A stretch of DNA of 64,000 bases from Poindextera sp035604135 (GTDB lineage: Bacteria; Pseudomonadota; Alphaproteobacteria; Caulobacterales; Caulobacteraceae): the NCBI GenBank assembly GCA_035604135.1, contig DATNJB010000063.1, positions 124,001-188,000 of the forward strand, in the 5' to 3' direction. The stretch's first letter is position 1, and every line of letters starts with the position of its first letter. The position numbers were made by a program, and so were the translations under genes. This document shows positions 42,356 through 50,808 of this stretch, piece by piece. The notes beneath the pieces are model-generated. The model saw only the letters and a list, made by a program, of their open reading frames with translations, was not told the DNA's origin and ran no database searches.

Positions 42356-43684
42356 ATGACCCGCCTTTCCACGCTGGCCGTCGCCATCGCGACGCTTGCC
42401 GCTGCACTCGTCACGGCAACGACGAGCTTCGCCGCGCCGGCGGCGCCGGCGGCGCCGCCGCCCCCGATCACGCCGGAGGCCAAGGCGGCTGGCATGAAAG
42501 CCGCGCCCGCGTTGATCGCCGCCGCGAACTTGCCTTGCACCCTCTCCGCTGCGCGCGCGATCGGGAGCGGCAAGGACGCCAAGGGGCAACCCATCGTGCT
42601 GACCGAGATCGCCTGCAAGGACAGCCTCGGCTACGTGGTCGCGGCCGACGCAAAAGGACAGCCCGCTCAGGTTTTCGACTGCCTGATGGCGGCGACGACC
42701 CCCAACCTGGGCTGCCGACTCCCGGAGAACGCCAACCCGGCGGCCGGCCTGCAAGGCCTGGTAAGCCAGAGCGGTCGCGTTTGCACCGTCGACCAGGCCC
42801 ACTTCATGGGCATGACGACCGATAAGCACATCTACGAGGTCGCGTGCTCGAACGGCGAGGGGCTCGTGCTGCTGGTCCCGGCCGCGGGCGGGGCCCCGAC
42901 CGCGGGCAACTGCTTGGCCTATGCCGAGCAGACCAACATCAAGTGCACGCTCACCACGACAGACCAGGAAATGGCCGAGGCCAAGAACCTGGAGGCGGCC
43001 GCCGCCAAGTGCACGGTCGCCAAGGACCGCTACATGTTGTCGACGGCCGACGGCTCCGACTATTTCGAGGTCGCCTGCCCGGACGGCAAAGGCTACGTAC
43101 TGCACGCAGACAGAAACGGCGCGTTGGCCGAGGTCATCCCCTGCGTGCAAGCTTACGGCATCGGCGACGGCTGTACGCTCACAGACGCCCGCCAAGCCGC
43201 GACGCAAGAGGCGGCGCTCTACACCGGCCTGGCGAAGAACGCCGGCTTCGACTGCCAGGTCTCGAAGTACGCCCTCTTCCCGCAGTCGGATTCGACGAAG
43301 GACATCGTCGAGATGGTCTGCGCCAACCGCCCAGACGGCGGGGTCGGCGTCTTCCCGGCCAAGGGCGCCGGGGAGGTGTACGACTGCCTCCGCTCGCAGG
43401 ACGAAGGCTACAAGTGCACCTTCACGCCGGAGTCCGCGGTCTACCCGCATCTGAGCGACGCGCTCCGCGCAGCAGGCAAAGGGTCCTGCGTCGTTTCAAA
43501 CGCCCGTCCGTTCGCCCACGGCGAAGATGGCTCGGACTATGTGGAGGTCGGCTGCGCCGACGGCGGTTCCGGCTGGGTGATGATCTACCCGGCCGGGTCG
43601 CCTTCGCCGAGGCAGCTGCTCAACTGCGCCCAGGCCAAGGACATGAACGGCGGTTGCCAGCTCTCCGGCAACAAGAAGAGCTAG
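42356..43684 (+). CDS. Secreted protein with five four-cysteine repeats
   Basis: 442 residues from the ATG at 42356, with CAGGAG before it. A signal peptide ends near ATTSFAAP (about 27). The rest is five repeats of about 78-82 residues, each with four cysteines at nearly fixed spacing: 61/87/109/120, 143/164/186/197, 219/241/263/273, 300/322/344/354 and 378/400/424/434. The second Cys is in an EVAC.DG.GYV-like segment. Twenty cysteines suggest two disulfides per repeat. No enzyme motif seen. It is convergent with ccrM, their ends overlapping by four bases. Confidence 0.85.
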   Translation: MTRLSTLAVAIATLAAALVTATTSFAAPAAPAAPPPPITPEAKAAGMKAAPALIAAANLPCTLSAARAIGSGKDAKGQPIVLTEIACKDSLGYVVAADAKGQPAQVFDCLMAATTPNLGCRLPENANPAAGLQGLVSQSGRVCTVDQAHFMGMTTDKHIYEVACSNGEGLVLLVPAAGGAPTAGNCLAYAEQTNIKCTLTTTDQEMAEAKNLEAAAAKCTVAKDRYMLSTADGSDYFEVACPDGKGYVLHADRNGALAEVIPCVQAYGIGDGCTLTDARQAATQEAALYTGLAKNAGFDCQVSKYALFPQSDSTKDIVEMVCANRPDGGVGVFPAKGAGEVYDCLRSQDEGYKCTFTPESAVYPHLSDALRAAGKGSCVVSNARPFAHGEDGSDYVEVGCADGGSGWVMIYPAGSPSPRQLLNCAQAKDMNGGCQLSGNKKS

Positions 43685-44757
43685 CCGGAGAGCCCGGCGC
43701 GCACTTTCGCGCGCAGCACGTCGATGGGAGCGAGCCCCCGGTCGGTCTTGAAGTGCCAGTAGGTCCAGCCGTTGCACGCCGGCTGCGACTGGACCATGGC
43801 GCCCAGCTTATGGATCGAGCCGGTGAGATCGCCGAGCGCGAGGCTGCCGTCGGCGCGCACCCTGGCGGCGTGCCGGCCGCGCGGGCAGTAGAGCATATCG
43901 CCCGGCCTGAGCAGGCCCGCCTCGACGATCTGGCCGAACGCCACGCGCGGTTCCGACCGCTTTGAGCTCGTGACCTCGATGTCTTCCGGGGCCGCCGGCG
44001 CGGTCCGTGCGATGCGCTCGCGCGCGATGGCCACGTAGGTGGGCTCGCGCTCGATGCCGATGAAGCGCCGGCCGAGGCGCTTGGCCACCGCGCCGGTCGT
44101 TCCGGCGCCGAAGAACGGATCGACGACCAGGTCGCCCGGTTTGGACGACGCCACCAGCACCCGGTGCAGCAGCGCCTCCGGCTTCTGGGTCGGGTGCGCC
44201 TTCTGCCCGTCGGCGCCCTTGATCCGCTCCTCGCCGGTGCAGAGCGCCAGCGTCCAGTCGGAGCGCATCTGCAGCTCGTCGTTGGCCATCTTCATGGCGT
44301 CGTAGTTGAAGGTGTAGCGGGGCCCGCGCGAGCGGGCGGCCCAGATCAGCGTCTCATGCGCATTGGTGAACCGCGCGCCCTTGAAGTTCGGCATCGGGTT
44401 CGACTTGCGCCAGATGACGTCGTTCAGGATCCAGAACCCGAGGTCCTGCAGGATCGCGCCGACGCGGAAGATGTTGTGATAGCTGCCGATCACCCACAGG
44501 GACCCGTCCGGCTTCAGGATACGGCGGCAGGCCGAGAGCCAGTCCTTGGTGAAGGCGTCGTAGGCCTCGAACGAGGCGAACTGGTCCCAGTCGTCGTCGA
44601 CGGCGTCGACCTTGGAATTGTCCGGGCGCAGCAGCTCGCCGCCGAGCTGCAGATTGTAGGGCGGGTCGGCGAAGACGAGATCGGCGCAACCCGCCGGCAA
44701 CCCGGCCAGCGCCTCAAGGCAGTCGCCTTCGATAATCGTCTCGGGCCCGAAGCTCAT
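43681..44757 (-). CDS. ccrM: Cell-cycle DNA adenine methyltransferase CcrM (GANTC)
   Basis: 358 residues. Class beta N6-adenine methyltransferase: motif IV DPPYNLQLGG near 31-40 comes before the AdoMet motif VVDPFFGAGTTGAV near 209-222. The extra C-terminal domain of about 85 residues (from GDMLYCPRGRHAARVRADG to HFKTDRGLAPIDVLRAKVR) matches the DNA-recognition extension of CcrM. It methylates the A of GANTC after replication and is essential or cell-cycle-timed in many Caulobacterales. The 84-base upstream gap has one TTAACC half-site (complement of 44798-44803), not a full CtrA box. Confidence 0.95.
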   Translation of the reverse strand: MSFGPETIIEGDCLEALAGLPAGCADLVFADPPYNLQLGGELLRPDNSKVDAVDDDWDQFASFEAYDAFTKDWLSACRRILKPDGSLWVIGSYHNIFRVGAILQDLGFWILNDVIWRKSNPMPNFKGARFTNAHETLIWAARSRGPRYTFNYDAMKMANDELQMRSDWTLALCTGEERIKGADGQKAHPTQKPEALLHRVLVASSKPGDLVVDPFFGAGTTGAVAKRLGRRFIGIEREPTYVAIARERIARTAPAAPEDIEVTSSKRSEPRVAFGQIVEAGLLRPGDMLYCPRGRHAARVRADGSLALGDLTGSIHKLGAMVQSQPACNGWTYWHFKTDRGLAPIDVLRAKVRAGLSG

Positions 44758-44841
44758 TCAATGACACCCCACGTGAGGCGAACGGTGAGGCGTTACGGTT
44801 AAAAAGGGGTGTTTGAGGCTGCGGCCGGCCGCCGCGCCTGG

Positions 44842-46641
44842 CTAGTCGTCTCCGGCCAGCCCCTGGCGGGCCTTGTCCAGTTCCTCTGCGTAGCGGCGAA
44901 GGGCGTAGCCCTCGGTCAGAAGGCCGATCACCTTGCGGTCGGCCAGGTCCTCGACCACCGCCAGCGCCTCGCTCTCGGTGCGATCGAACACCGAGACCGC
45001 CTGCTTGATATTCATCGCCGGCGTTAGCGGGCTGTCGCCCCAGCGGGCGATGTCGTGCGCCGTGCGCTTGGCGTCCTCATCCGGCCGGTCGGCGGAGGCG
45101 TAGGCCTCGGCGGTGAGCACGACGCCCTGGTAGCGGCCATCGCCGTCGACGACGACAACGCGCTGGGTCGAGCCCAGCGGATAGCGGCGGCGGAATTCGG
45201 CCAGGCTGGCGGCGCCCGGGATGGTCGCGGGGTCTCGCCGCATCATCCGCCCGACGGTCAGGGTGCGCATCCAGCCGACATCGATGGCGCTGCGGATGGT
45301 CTCGCCACGCAGGTGCAGCCGCCAGGTCGAGAAGGAGTAGCCGAAGGTCTCGCGGACCGCGATGCTGGTCACGATCGCCGCCGCCAGCACGATGGTGGTG
45401 ACGACGAAATCGCCGGTCGTCTCCAGGACCAGGAACGACGTGGTCAGCGGCCCGCCGATCACCGCCACGGCGAACGAGGCCATGCCGACGAGGATGCAGA
45501 GCGTCGGGTCGATGGCGAGCTGTGGCGCAAACGCCGCCGCCAACGCCGCGAACAGCTTGCCGGTCAGAGCGCCCAGGAAGAGCGAAGCGAAGAACATCCC
45601 GCCGCGGAATCCGGTGCCAAGCGTCACGGTCGAGGCGAGTATCTTCAGACCGAGGAGCCCGAGCAGCGCAACGATGGTGAGCTTGGCCGGGATGTCGACA
45701 CTGAGGGCGCCGTGGCCCGCCGCCAGCACCTGTGGCGTGATGAGGGCCAGCCCGGTCATGACGCACCCGCCGAGCGCGGGCCGCACCGGCCGCGGCGCCT
45801 TGACGCCGTCGAGCGCACGTTCGACCAGGTAGACGGCCCGCATCATGACGATGCCCAGCGCGGCGCAAACCAGGCCCAGCACCAGCATGCTCGGATAGTC
45901 GGCCAGGTTGAGCGCCCCGGTCGGCGGCATGTGGATCTCGTAGGTGACCGCGCGCACGGCCCGCGCGGTCAACACGCCGGCGAGGCTGGCCGCCAACACC
46001 GCGGCGGCCGTCGCCACCGTATAGGTGCCGATGATCAGCTCGAAGCCGTAGAAGGCGCCGGTCAGCGGCGCGCCGAAGGCTGCCCCGATGGCTGCGCCGG
46101 CCCCGCAGCCGACCAGGACCCGCAGGTCGTTGCGCCGCAGGCGAAGCAGGACGCCAGCCTTCGAGGCGAGGCCCGAGCCCATCTGCGCGTATCCGGCCTC
46201 CAGTCCAACCGAAGCGCCGAAGCCGTTCGACACCAGCGTCTGGATGGTGACCCAGAGGGAATCGCGCAGCGACATGCGTCCGCCGTGCAGCGCGTTGGCC
46301 TCGATCGGGTCGACGGGGATGGTCGAGCGGCGACGCTGCCAGAGCCATGCGGAGACGCCGAGCAACAGGCCGCCGGCGATCGGGGCGACGTAGCCGCGGG
46401 GAAGCTTGGGCACGCCGCTCAGCCGCTCGGCGCCGACGCCGAACAGGATGCTGTGCATATCGCTCGAGAGCGTGCCGATGAGGGCGACCGCAAGGCCCGC
46501 CACCACGCCGACGACGGCCGCCAGCAGCACCAGCGAAAGCTCGCTGCGTCGCAGGAGGCTGCGCAGGCGCCGCCCCGCCGCGGCGAACCGCGCGGCGGCG
46601 GATCGCACCGATGGCGCCTCAGAGGAGCGTCGGACCGTCAT
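44842..46641 (-). CDS. ClC-type chloride channel/transporter with CBS domains
   Basis: 599 residues. Ten or more membrane helices; GASVGLEAGYAQMG near 143-156 carries the gating glutamate (usual GxEGP changed to GLEAG), and GFRGGMFFASLFLGAL near 348-363 the second ion-binding motif. Two CBS domains fill about 455-580 (MMRRDPATIPGAASLAEF and PLTPAMNIKQAVSVFDRTES). It could be a Cl-/H+ exchanger or channel. It overlaps rnhB by 23 bases at its start and follows tag-rnhB in one transcript. Confidence 0.92.
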   Translation of the reverse strand: MTVRRSSEAPSVRSAAARFAAAGRRLRSLLRRSELSLVLLAAVVGVVAGLAVALIGTLSSDMHSILFGVGAERLSGVPKLPRGYVAPIAGGLLLGVSAWLWQRRRSTIPVDPIEANALHGGRMSLRDSLWVTIQTLVSNGFGASVGLEAGYAQMGSGLASKAGVLLRLRRNDLRVLVGCGAGAAIGAAFGAPLTGAFYGFELIIGTYTVATAAAVLAASLAGVLTARAVRAVTYEIHMPPTGALNLADYPSMLVLGLVCAALGIVMMRAVYLVERALDGVKAPRPVRPALGGCVMTGLALITPQVLAAGHGALSVDIPAKLTIVALLGLLGLKILASTVTLGTGFRGGMFFASLFLGALTGKLFAALAAAFAPQLAIDPTLCILVGMASFAVAVIGGPLTTSFLVLETTGDFVVTTIVLAAAIVTSIAVRETFGYSFSTWRLHLRGETIRSAIDVGWMRTLTVGRMMRRDPATIPGAASLAEFRRRYPLGSTQRVVVVDGDGRYQGVVLTAEAYASADRPDEDAKRTAHDIARWGDSPLTPAMNIKQAVSVFDRTESEALAVVEDLADRKVIGLLTEGYALRRYAEELDKARQGLAGDD

Positions 46642-47296
46642 CCCACTCGCTCGCGGCCAGCATGGGGTCGCCGCCGGCGAGCGCGATCCGGACCGGGGCC
46701 CACGTCATCCGGTGAATAGGGCATGGACCCAGGCGCACCAGAGCCTCCCCATGCACCGGCGCCCGGTAGCCCTTGTGCTCCGCGAACCCATAGCCGGGGT
46801 AAAGGTCGTCCATCTCGGCCATCAGCCGGTCGCGCGCGGTCTTCGCCAGGATGGAGGCGGCGGCGATGGAGAGCGATGTCGCATCGCCCTTGACCACCGT
46901 TTTCACCGGGCAGGGCAGGATGAAGCGATAGTTGCCGTCGACGAGGGCGAACGCCGGCGCCAAGCCGAGCCCCTCGACCGCCCGGCGCATGGCCAGCCCC
47001 GTCGCGTGCAGGATGTTGAACGCGGCGATCTCCTCGACGGTGGCGAATCCGACCGCCCAGGCCAGCGCCTTGGCCTTGATCTCTTCCTCGAGCCGCTCGC
47101 GCGCGAGCGCGGTGAGCACCTTGGAGTCGTTGACCCCCTTCGGGACGCGGCGCGGATTGAGGATGACCGCGGCCGCCGAGACAGGACCGGCCCAGGGGCC
47201 CCGCCCCGCCTCGTCGACGCCGCACACGGGCGCCGGGCAGTCGCGCTCGAGCCTGAGATGCGGGCGGCGGGGCTTGGCGGCGTTGCGCGGAGCCAT
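46619..47296 (-). CDS. rnhB: Ribonuclease HII
   Basis: 225 residues from the ATG at 47296, overlapping the tag stop (ATGA). The motifs are VCGVDEAGRGPWAGPVSAAA near 23-42 (catalytic Asp and Glu), NDSKVL near 55-60, LVDGNYRF near 117-124 and SIAAASILAKTARDRLM near 141-157. It removes RNA primers and misinserted ribonucleotides from DNA. Next to ccrM in relatives; here the ClC gene lies between. Confidence 0.95.
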   Translation of the reverse strand: MAPRNAAKPRRPHLRLERDCPAPVCGVDEAGRGPWAGPVSAAAVILNPRRVPKGVNDSKVLTALARERLEEEIKAKALAWAVGFATVEEIAAFNILHATGLAMRRAVEGLGLAPAFALVDGNYRFILPCPVKTVVKGDATSLSIAAASILAKTARDRLMAEMDDLYPGYGFAEHKGYRAPVHGEALVRLGPCPIHRMTWAPVRIALAGGDPMLAASEWDDGPTLL

Positions 47297-47886
47297 CAGG
47301 CGTCGCCCAGGCGCGAGATCGGCGCATGCCGGAAGCAGCTCGTCACATGGTCGTTCACGACGCCGGTCGCCTGCATGAAGGCGTAGACGATCACCGGCCC
47401 GCAGAACTTGAACCCTTTGGCCTTCAGCGCCTTGGCCATATCGACGGCCAGCGGCGTCTGCGCCGGCACATCGGCGATCGAGGCCCAATGGTTCTGCACC
47501 GGCTGGCCGTCCGTGAAGCTCCAGATGAAGGCCGAGAAATCCTCGCCCCTATCGCGCATGTCGAGATAGCGGCGCGCGCCGTCTATGGCGGCGTCGATCT
47601 TGGCGTTCGAGCGGACGATGCCGGCGTCCGCCATCAGCCGCGCCCGGTCGGCCTCGCCGAACCGCGCCACGACGTCGGGGTCGAAGCCTTTGAACGCCGC
47701 GCGGAACGCTTCGCGCTTGCGAAGGATGGTGATCCACGCCAGCCCGGCCTGGAAACCGTCCAACACCAGCTTCTCCCAAAGCGCGCGGCTGTCGCGCTCG
47801 GGCACGCCCCATTCGTCGTCGTGGTAGGCCGCATAAAGCGGGTCGCCGGAGTCGGCCCAGGCGCATCGAATCGAGGCGGCGCTCAT
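47296..47886 (-). CDS. tag: DNA-3-methyladenine glycosylase I
   Basis: 196 residues. RCAWADSGDPLYAAYHDDEWG (about 7-27, with the zinc-binding Cys and His), LWEKLVLDGFQAGLAWITIL near 37-56 and the C-terminal CGPVIVYAFMQATGVVNDH with later zinc ligands are diagnostic of Tag. It removes 3-methyladenine from alkylated DNA. First gene of tag-rnhB-ClC. Confidence 0.95.
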   Translation of the reverse strand: MSAASIRCAWADSGDPLYAAYHDDEWGVPERDSRALWEKLVLDGFQAGLAWITILRKREAFRAAFKGFDPDVVARFGEADRARLMADAGIVRSNAKIDAAIDGARRYLDMRDRGEDFSAFIWSFTDGQPVQNHWASIADVPAQTPLAVDMAKALKAKGFKFCGPVIVYAFMQATGVVNDHVTSCFRHAPISRLGDA

Positions 47887-48028
47887 GCGCCCGACGTTAG
47901 GCCGGAGCAGGGCCGCGGCGGAAGGGGCGTCGCGGCGCCGAATGGGCACGACGATCGCCCCGGCTAGACAAACCGGCGCCGGTGGCCTGAATGAAAGCCT
48001 CTGCGAACGACGGGGAAGCGCTTTGCAC

Positions 48029-48622
48029 GTGGAGGCGGGCGGCGGCGATACGCTCGCGGCCGTGATCATCGGAGCCGTGCTGGCGACTCTCGGCGGGTTC
48101 GCCGCGACCCAGCTCGAGGGGCGCTTGCGCCGGCGCGAACGCGAGCGCAGCGCGGCGCTGCTGTTCGGCGAGGTGCTGTCGGTGATCGAGCTCCTCGCCA
48201 CGTTGGCCAACGACGCGCGCGGGCGCGGCGAGCCCTACGGCGGCTTCACCATGCGCATGACGCGCGCGCTCAAACGGGAGACCGAGGTCTACGACCGCAA
48301 TCGGGAGACGCTCTACGACCTCCGCGACGCCACCGCGCGAGCCCGGATTCACAGTCTGATGGCCCGACTGACCCTTAGCCTGGACGGGATCTTCGAGCTG
48401 ACCGAGGCGATCGCGCTGGCGGAGGCCGCGCTCGGGGCGATCGCCCTGGACGATCCGGCGAGCGCGGAAGCAAGCGCTCAGCTGGAGGCTCTACGCGAGC
48501 AGCGCGGGCTCTCTTTCGACTTCGCCGTCGAGACCGCCGGCGAAATCAAGCCGGTCGTCGCGGTGCTGGAGAATTTGGCGCGGCAATCCTTCGAGACCTA
48601 CGCCTCGACCATCCGACCCTAG
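48029..48622 (+). CDS. Membrane-anchored protein of unknown function
   Basis: About 197 residues from a GTG at 48029, with GGGGAAG upstream (a TTG at 48023 is also possible). One membrane helix (LAAVIIGAVLATLGGFAATQL, about 7-27) is followed by a basic stretch RRRERERS and then a helical, charged cytoplasmic region with Ala/Leu heptads, which suggests a coiled coil. There is no known domain. The stop is convergent with ygfZ, overlapping by four bases. Confidence 0.65.
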   Translation: MEAGGGDTLAAVIIGAVLATLGGFAATQLEGRLRRRERERSAALLFGEVLSVIELLATLANDARGRGEPYGGFTMRMTRALKRETEVYDRNRETLYDLRDATARARIHSLMARLTLSLDGIFELTEAIALAEAALGAIALDDPASAEASAQLEALREQRGLSFDFAVETAGEIKPVVAVLENLARQSFETYASTIRP

Positions 48623-49404
48623 CTGTCCGCCACCCTGACCGGCCTGCCTTCGACGCTGAGCGCGGCGCCCTCGATGCGGTCGATGCGTAAGAGCGCGATC
48701 GCGTGGCCGTCGACGCCCGAGCGCACCTCGCCGGCGCGCAGGCGCCCGTCCGCGAGCACTTCGGCGCCGAACGGCGGCGGCGGGCCGTCGAAGGTGATGG
48801 GCACCATGCGATTCTTGATATGGCCACGGCGCTTCATGCGCGAGGTGGTCTCCTGGCCGACGAAGCAGCCCTTCTGGAAGTCGATGCCGTTCAAGAGGTC
48901 GAAGTTGGCCTCGATCGGGTAGTCGGTCTCGGGCGGGGAATCCCTGCCCGGATCGGGGACGCCGAGCGCCAGCCGCATGGCGTCGTGGGCCGTCTCGTCG
49001 ACGATGTCGGCGCCCACGGGCGCTTCGCCATAGGCGCGGCGGCCGAGCGCGGCCTGACGCGGGTCGGCCGCCCCGCCGTCGCCTCCATCCCAGAGCGCCC
49101 AGACGGCGGCGTCGATGGTCGTGATCTCCACCTTGGCGCGGAGGCGGTAGATGGAAAGGCGCTGGACCAGCGTCTCGCGCCGGTCGGCCGCGACGTCGAG
49201 CCAGCAGCCGTCCTCGCGCCCGAGGATGAAGAGGTCGAACAGCAGCTTGCCCTGCGGGTTGAGGAGCGCGCCGAAACGCAGCGCGCCGGGCTTCAGCGCC
49301 TCCACGTCCTGGCTGAGCAGGCCTTGCAGGAACGTCCGCCAGTCCGGACCGGCGACGCTCACCAGAGCGCGATTCTTCAGTTCGGCGGCAAACCCCTTGC
49401 TCAT
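48619..49404 (-). CDS. ygfZ: Folate-binding protein YgfZ
   Basis: 261 residues. GcvT-like fold that binds tetrahydrofolate and helps assemble or repair Fe-S clusters. RTFLQGLLSQDV near 23-34 and GALLNPQGKLLFDLFIL near 45-61 are typical, and the signature KGCFVGQE (conserved Cys) lies near residues 179-186. It is divergent from the dihydroorotase-like gene, 63 bases away. Confidence 0.94.
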   Translation of the reverse strand: MSKGFAAELKNRALVSVAGPDWRTFLQGLLSQDVEALKPGALRFGALLNPQGKLLFDLFILGREDGCWLDVAADRRETLVQRLSIYRLRAKVEITTIDAAVWALWDGGDGGAADPRQAALGRRAYGEAPVGADIVDETAHDAMRLALGVPDPGRDSPPETDYPIEANFDLLNGIDFQKGCFVGQETTSRMKRRGHIKNRMVPITFDGPPPPFGAEVLADGRLRAGEVRSGVDGHAIALLRIDRIEGAALSVEGRPVRVADS

Positions 49405-49467
49405 GGCCTAGACACATGGCGCCGCCCCGGCTGGAGCGCCAGTCCGCCGCCGCCTATAGAGGAGGCG

Positions 49468-50808
49468 ATGGCGGCGAGCTTCGATCTGATCGTGCGCGGC
49501 GGCGAGGTCCTGAACCACGCCGGCCGCGGCTTGGCCGACGTCGGCGTGCGTGACGGCCAGATCGCCGACATCGGCGACCTGGCGCAGGCGTCGGCGGGCG
49601 AGACCTTCGACGCAACCGGGCTCACCGTGCTGCCGGGCGTCGTCGACACCCAGGTGCACTTCCGCGAGCCGGGCATGGAGTGGAAGGAGGACCTGGAGAC
49701 CGGCTCCCGCGGCGCGGTGCTGGGCGGCGTCACTGCCGTGTTCGAGATGCCCAACACCGATCCGACGACGACGAGCGCCGAGGCGCTGGCCGACAAGCTC
49801 GCCCGCGCCAACGGCCGCATGCACTGCGACCACGCGTTCTACGTCGGCGGCACACACGAGAACGCCGACCAGCTGGGCGAGCTCGAGCGGCTGCCCGGCT
49901 GCTGCGGGGTCAAGGTGTTCATGGGCTCCTCGACGGGGACGTTGCTGATCGCCGACGACGCCGGCTTGCAGCGCGTGCTGGCCGCGATCCGCCGCCGCGC
50001 GGCCTTCCACTCCGAGGACGACGCACGGCTGAATGAGCGCAAGACGCTGGCGCGCCCCGGCGACTGGGCGAGCCACCCCGAGGTGCGCGACGCCGAGACC
50101 GCGCTGCGCTCGTCCAAGCGCCTGATCGCCATGGCGCGGGCGGCGGGCAAGCGCATCCATGTGCTGCACACCACGACCGCCGAGGAGATCGAGCTCTTCG
50201 CCCAGCACAAGGACATCCTGACCTGCGAGATCACGCCCCAGCACCTGACCATGGCCGCGCCCGAGTGCTACGAGCGGCTGAAGGGCCTGGCGCAGATGAA
50301 CCCGCCGATCCGCGATGAGCGCCATCGCGCGGGCCTCTGGCGCGGCATCGCGCTCGGGGTCGCCGACGTGATCGGCACCGACCACTCGCCGCACACGCTT
50401 GAGGAAAAGGCCAGGCCCTATCCGGCCTCGCCGTCGGGCATGCCCGGCGTGCAGACGATGGTGGCCGTCATGCTGACCCACGTCGCCGAGGGCCGGCTGA
50501 CGCTGGAGCGGTTCGTCGACCTGACCTCCCACGGCGCGGCCCGCGTGTTCGGAATGGCCGGCAAGGGCCGCATGGCGGTGGGCTATGACGCCGATCTGAC
50601 GGTCGTTGATCTGAAGGCGCGGCGCGTGATCAGGAATGAAGACCAGGTCAACCGCTCGGGCTGGACCGCGTTCGATGGCTTTCAAGCCGAGGCCTGGCCA
50701 AAGGCCACAATCATCCGGGGGAGGATCGTGATGCGCGACGACGAGGTGATCGCGGAGGGAACCGGCTCACCGGTGCGCTTCCTCGAGACGCTGGAGCCGC
50801 GGCCATGA
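49468..50808 (+). CDS. Dihydroorotase-like amidohydrolase
   Basis: 446 residues with AGAGGAGG before the ATG. Amidohydrolase fold: GVVDTQVHFREPGMEWKEDLETG near 57-79, the carbamylated-lysine region CGVKVFMG near 148-155, VLHTTTAEE and the final metal Asp in GTDHSPHT near 309-316. The first metal motif is QxH instead of the usual HxH (DTQVH). Either dihydroorotase (pyrimidine synthesis) or a related hydrolase. It overlaps the ThDP enzyme by four bases (ATGA). Confidence 0.85.
   Translation: MAASFDLIVRGGEVLNHAGRGLADVGVRDGQIADIGDLAQASAGETFDATGLTVLPGVVDTQVHFREPGMEWKEDLETGSRGAVLGGVTAVFEMPNTDPTTTSAEALADKLARANGRMHCDHAFYVGGTHENADQLGELERLPGCCGVKVFMGSSTGTLLIADDAGLQRVLAAIRRRAAFHSEDDARLNERKTLARPGDWASHPEVRDAETALRSSKRLIAMARAAGKRIHVLHTTTAEEIELFAQHKDILTCEITPQHLTMAAPECYERLKGLAQMNPPIRDERHRAGLWRGIALGVADVIGTDHSPHTLEEKARPYPASPSGMPGVQTMVAVMLTHVAEGRLTLERFVDLTSHGAARVFGMAGKGRMAVGYDADLTVVDLKARRVIRNEDQVNRSGWTAFDGFQAEAWPKATIIRGRIVMRDDEVIAEGTGSPVRFLETLEPRP

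Noticed and set aside
40754..43450. An 898-codon frame covering HAD, SDR and the cysteine-repeat gene
   Set aside because: Only its end (HAD, from 41347) is real; the rest is in the wrong frame of known genes, a GC-rich artefact.
44758..44841. A full CtrA box before ccrM
   Set aside because: Only one TTAACC half-site is present; the partner TTAA at the proper distance is missing, so I do not list it as a site.
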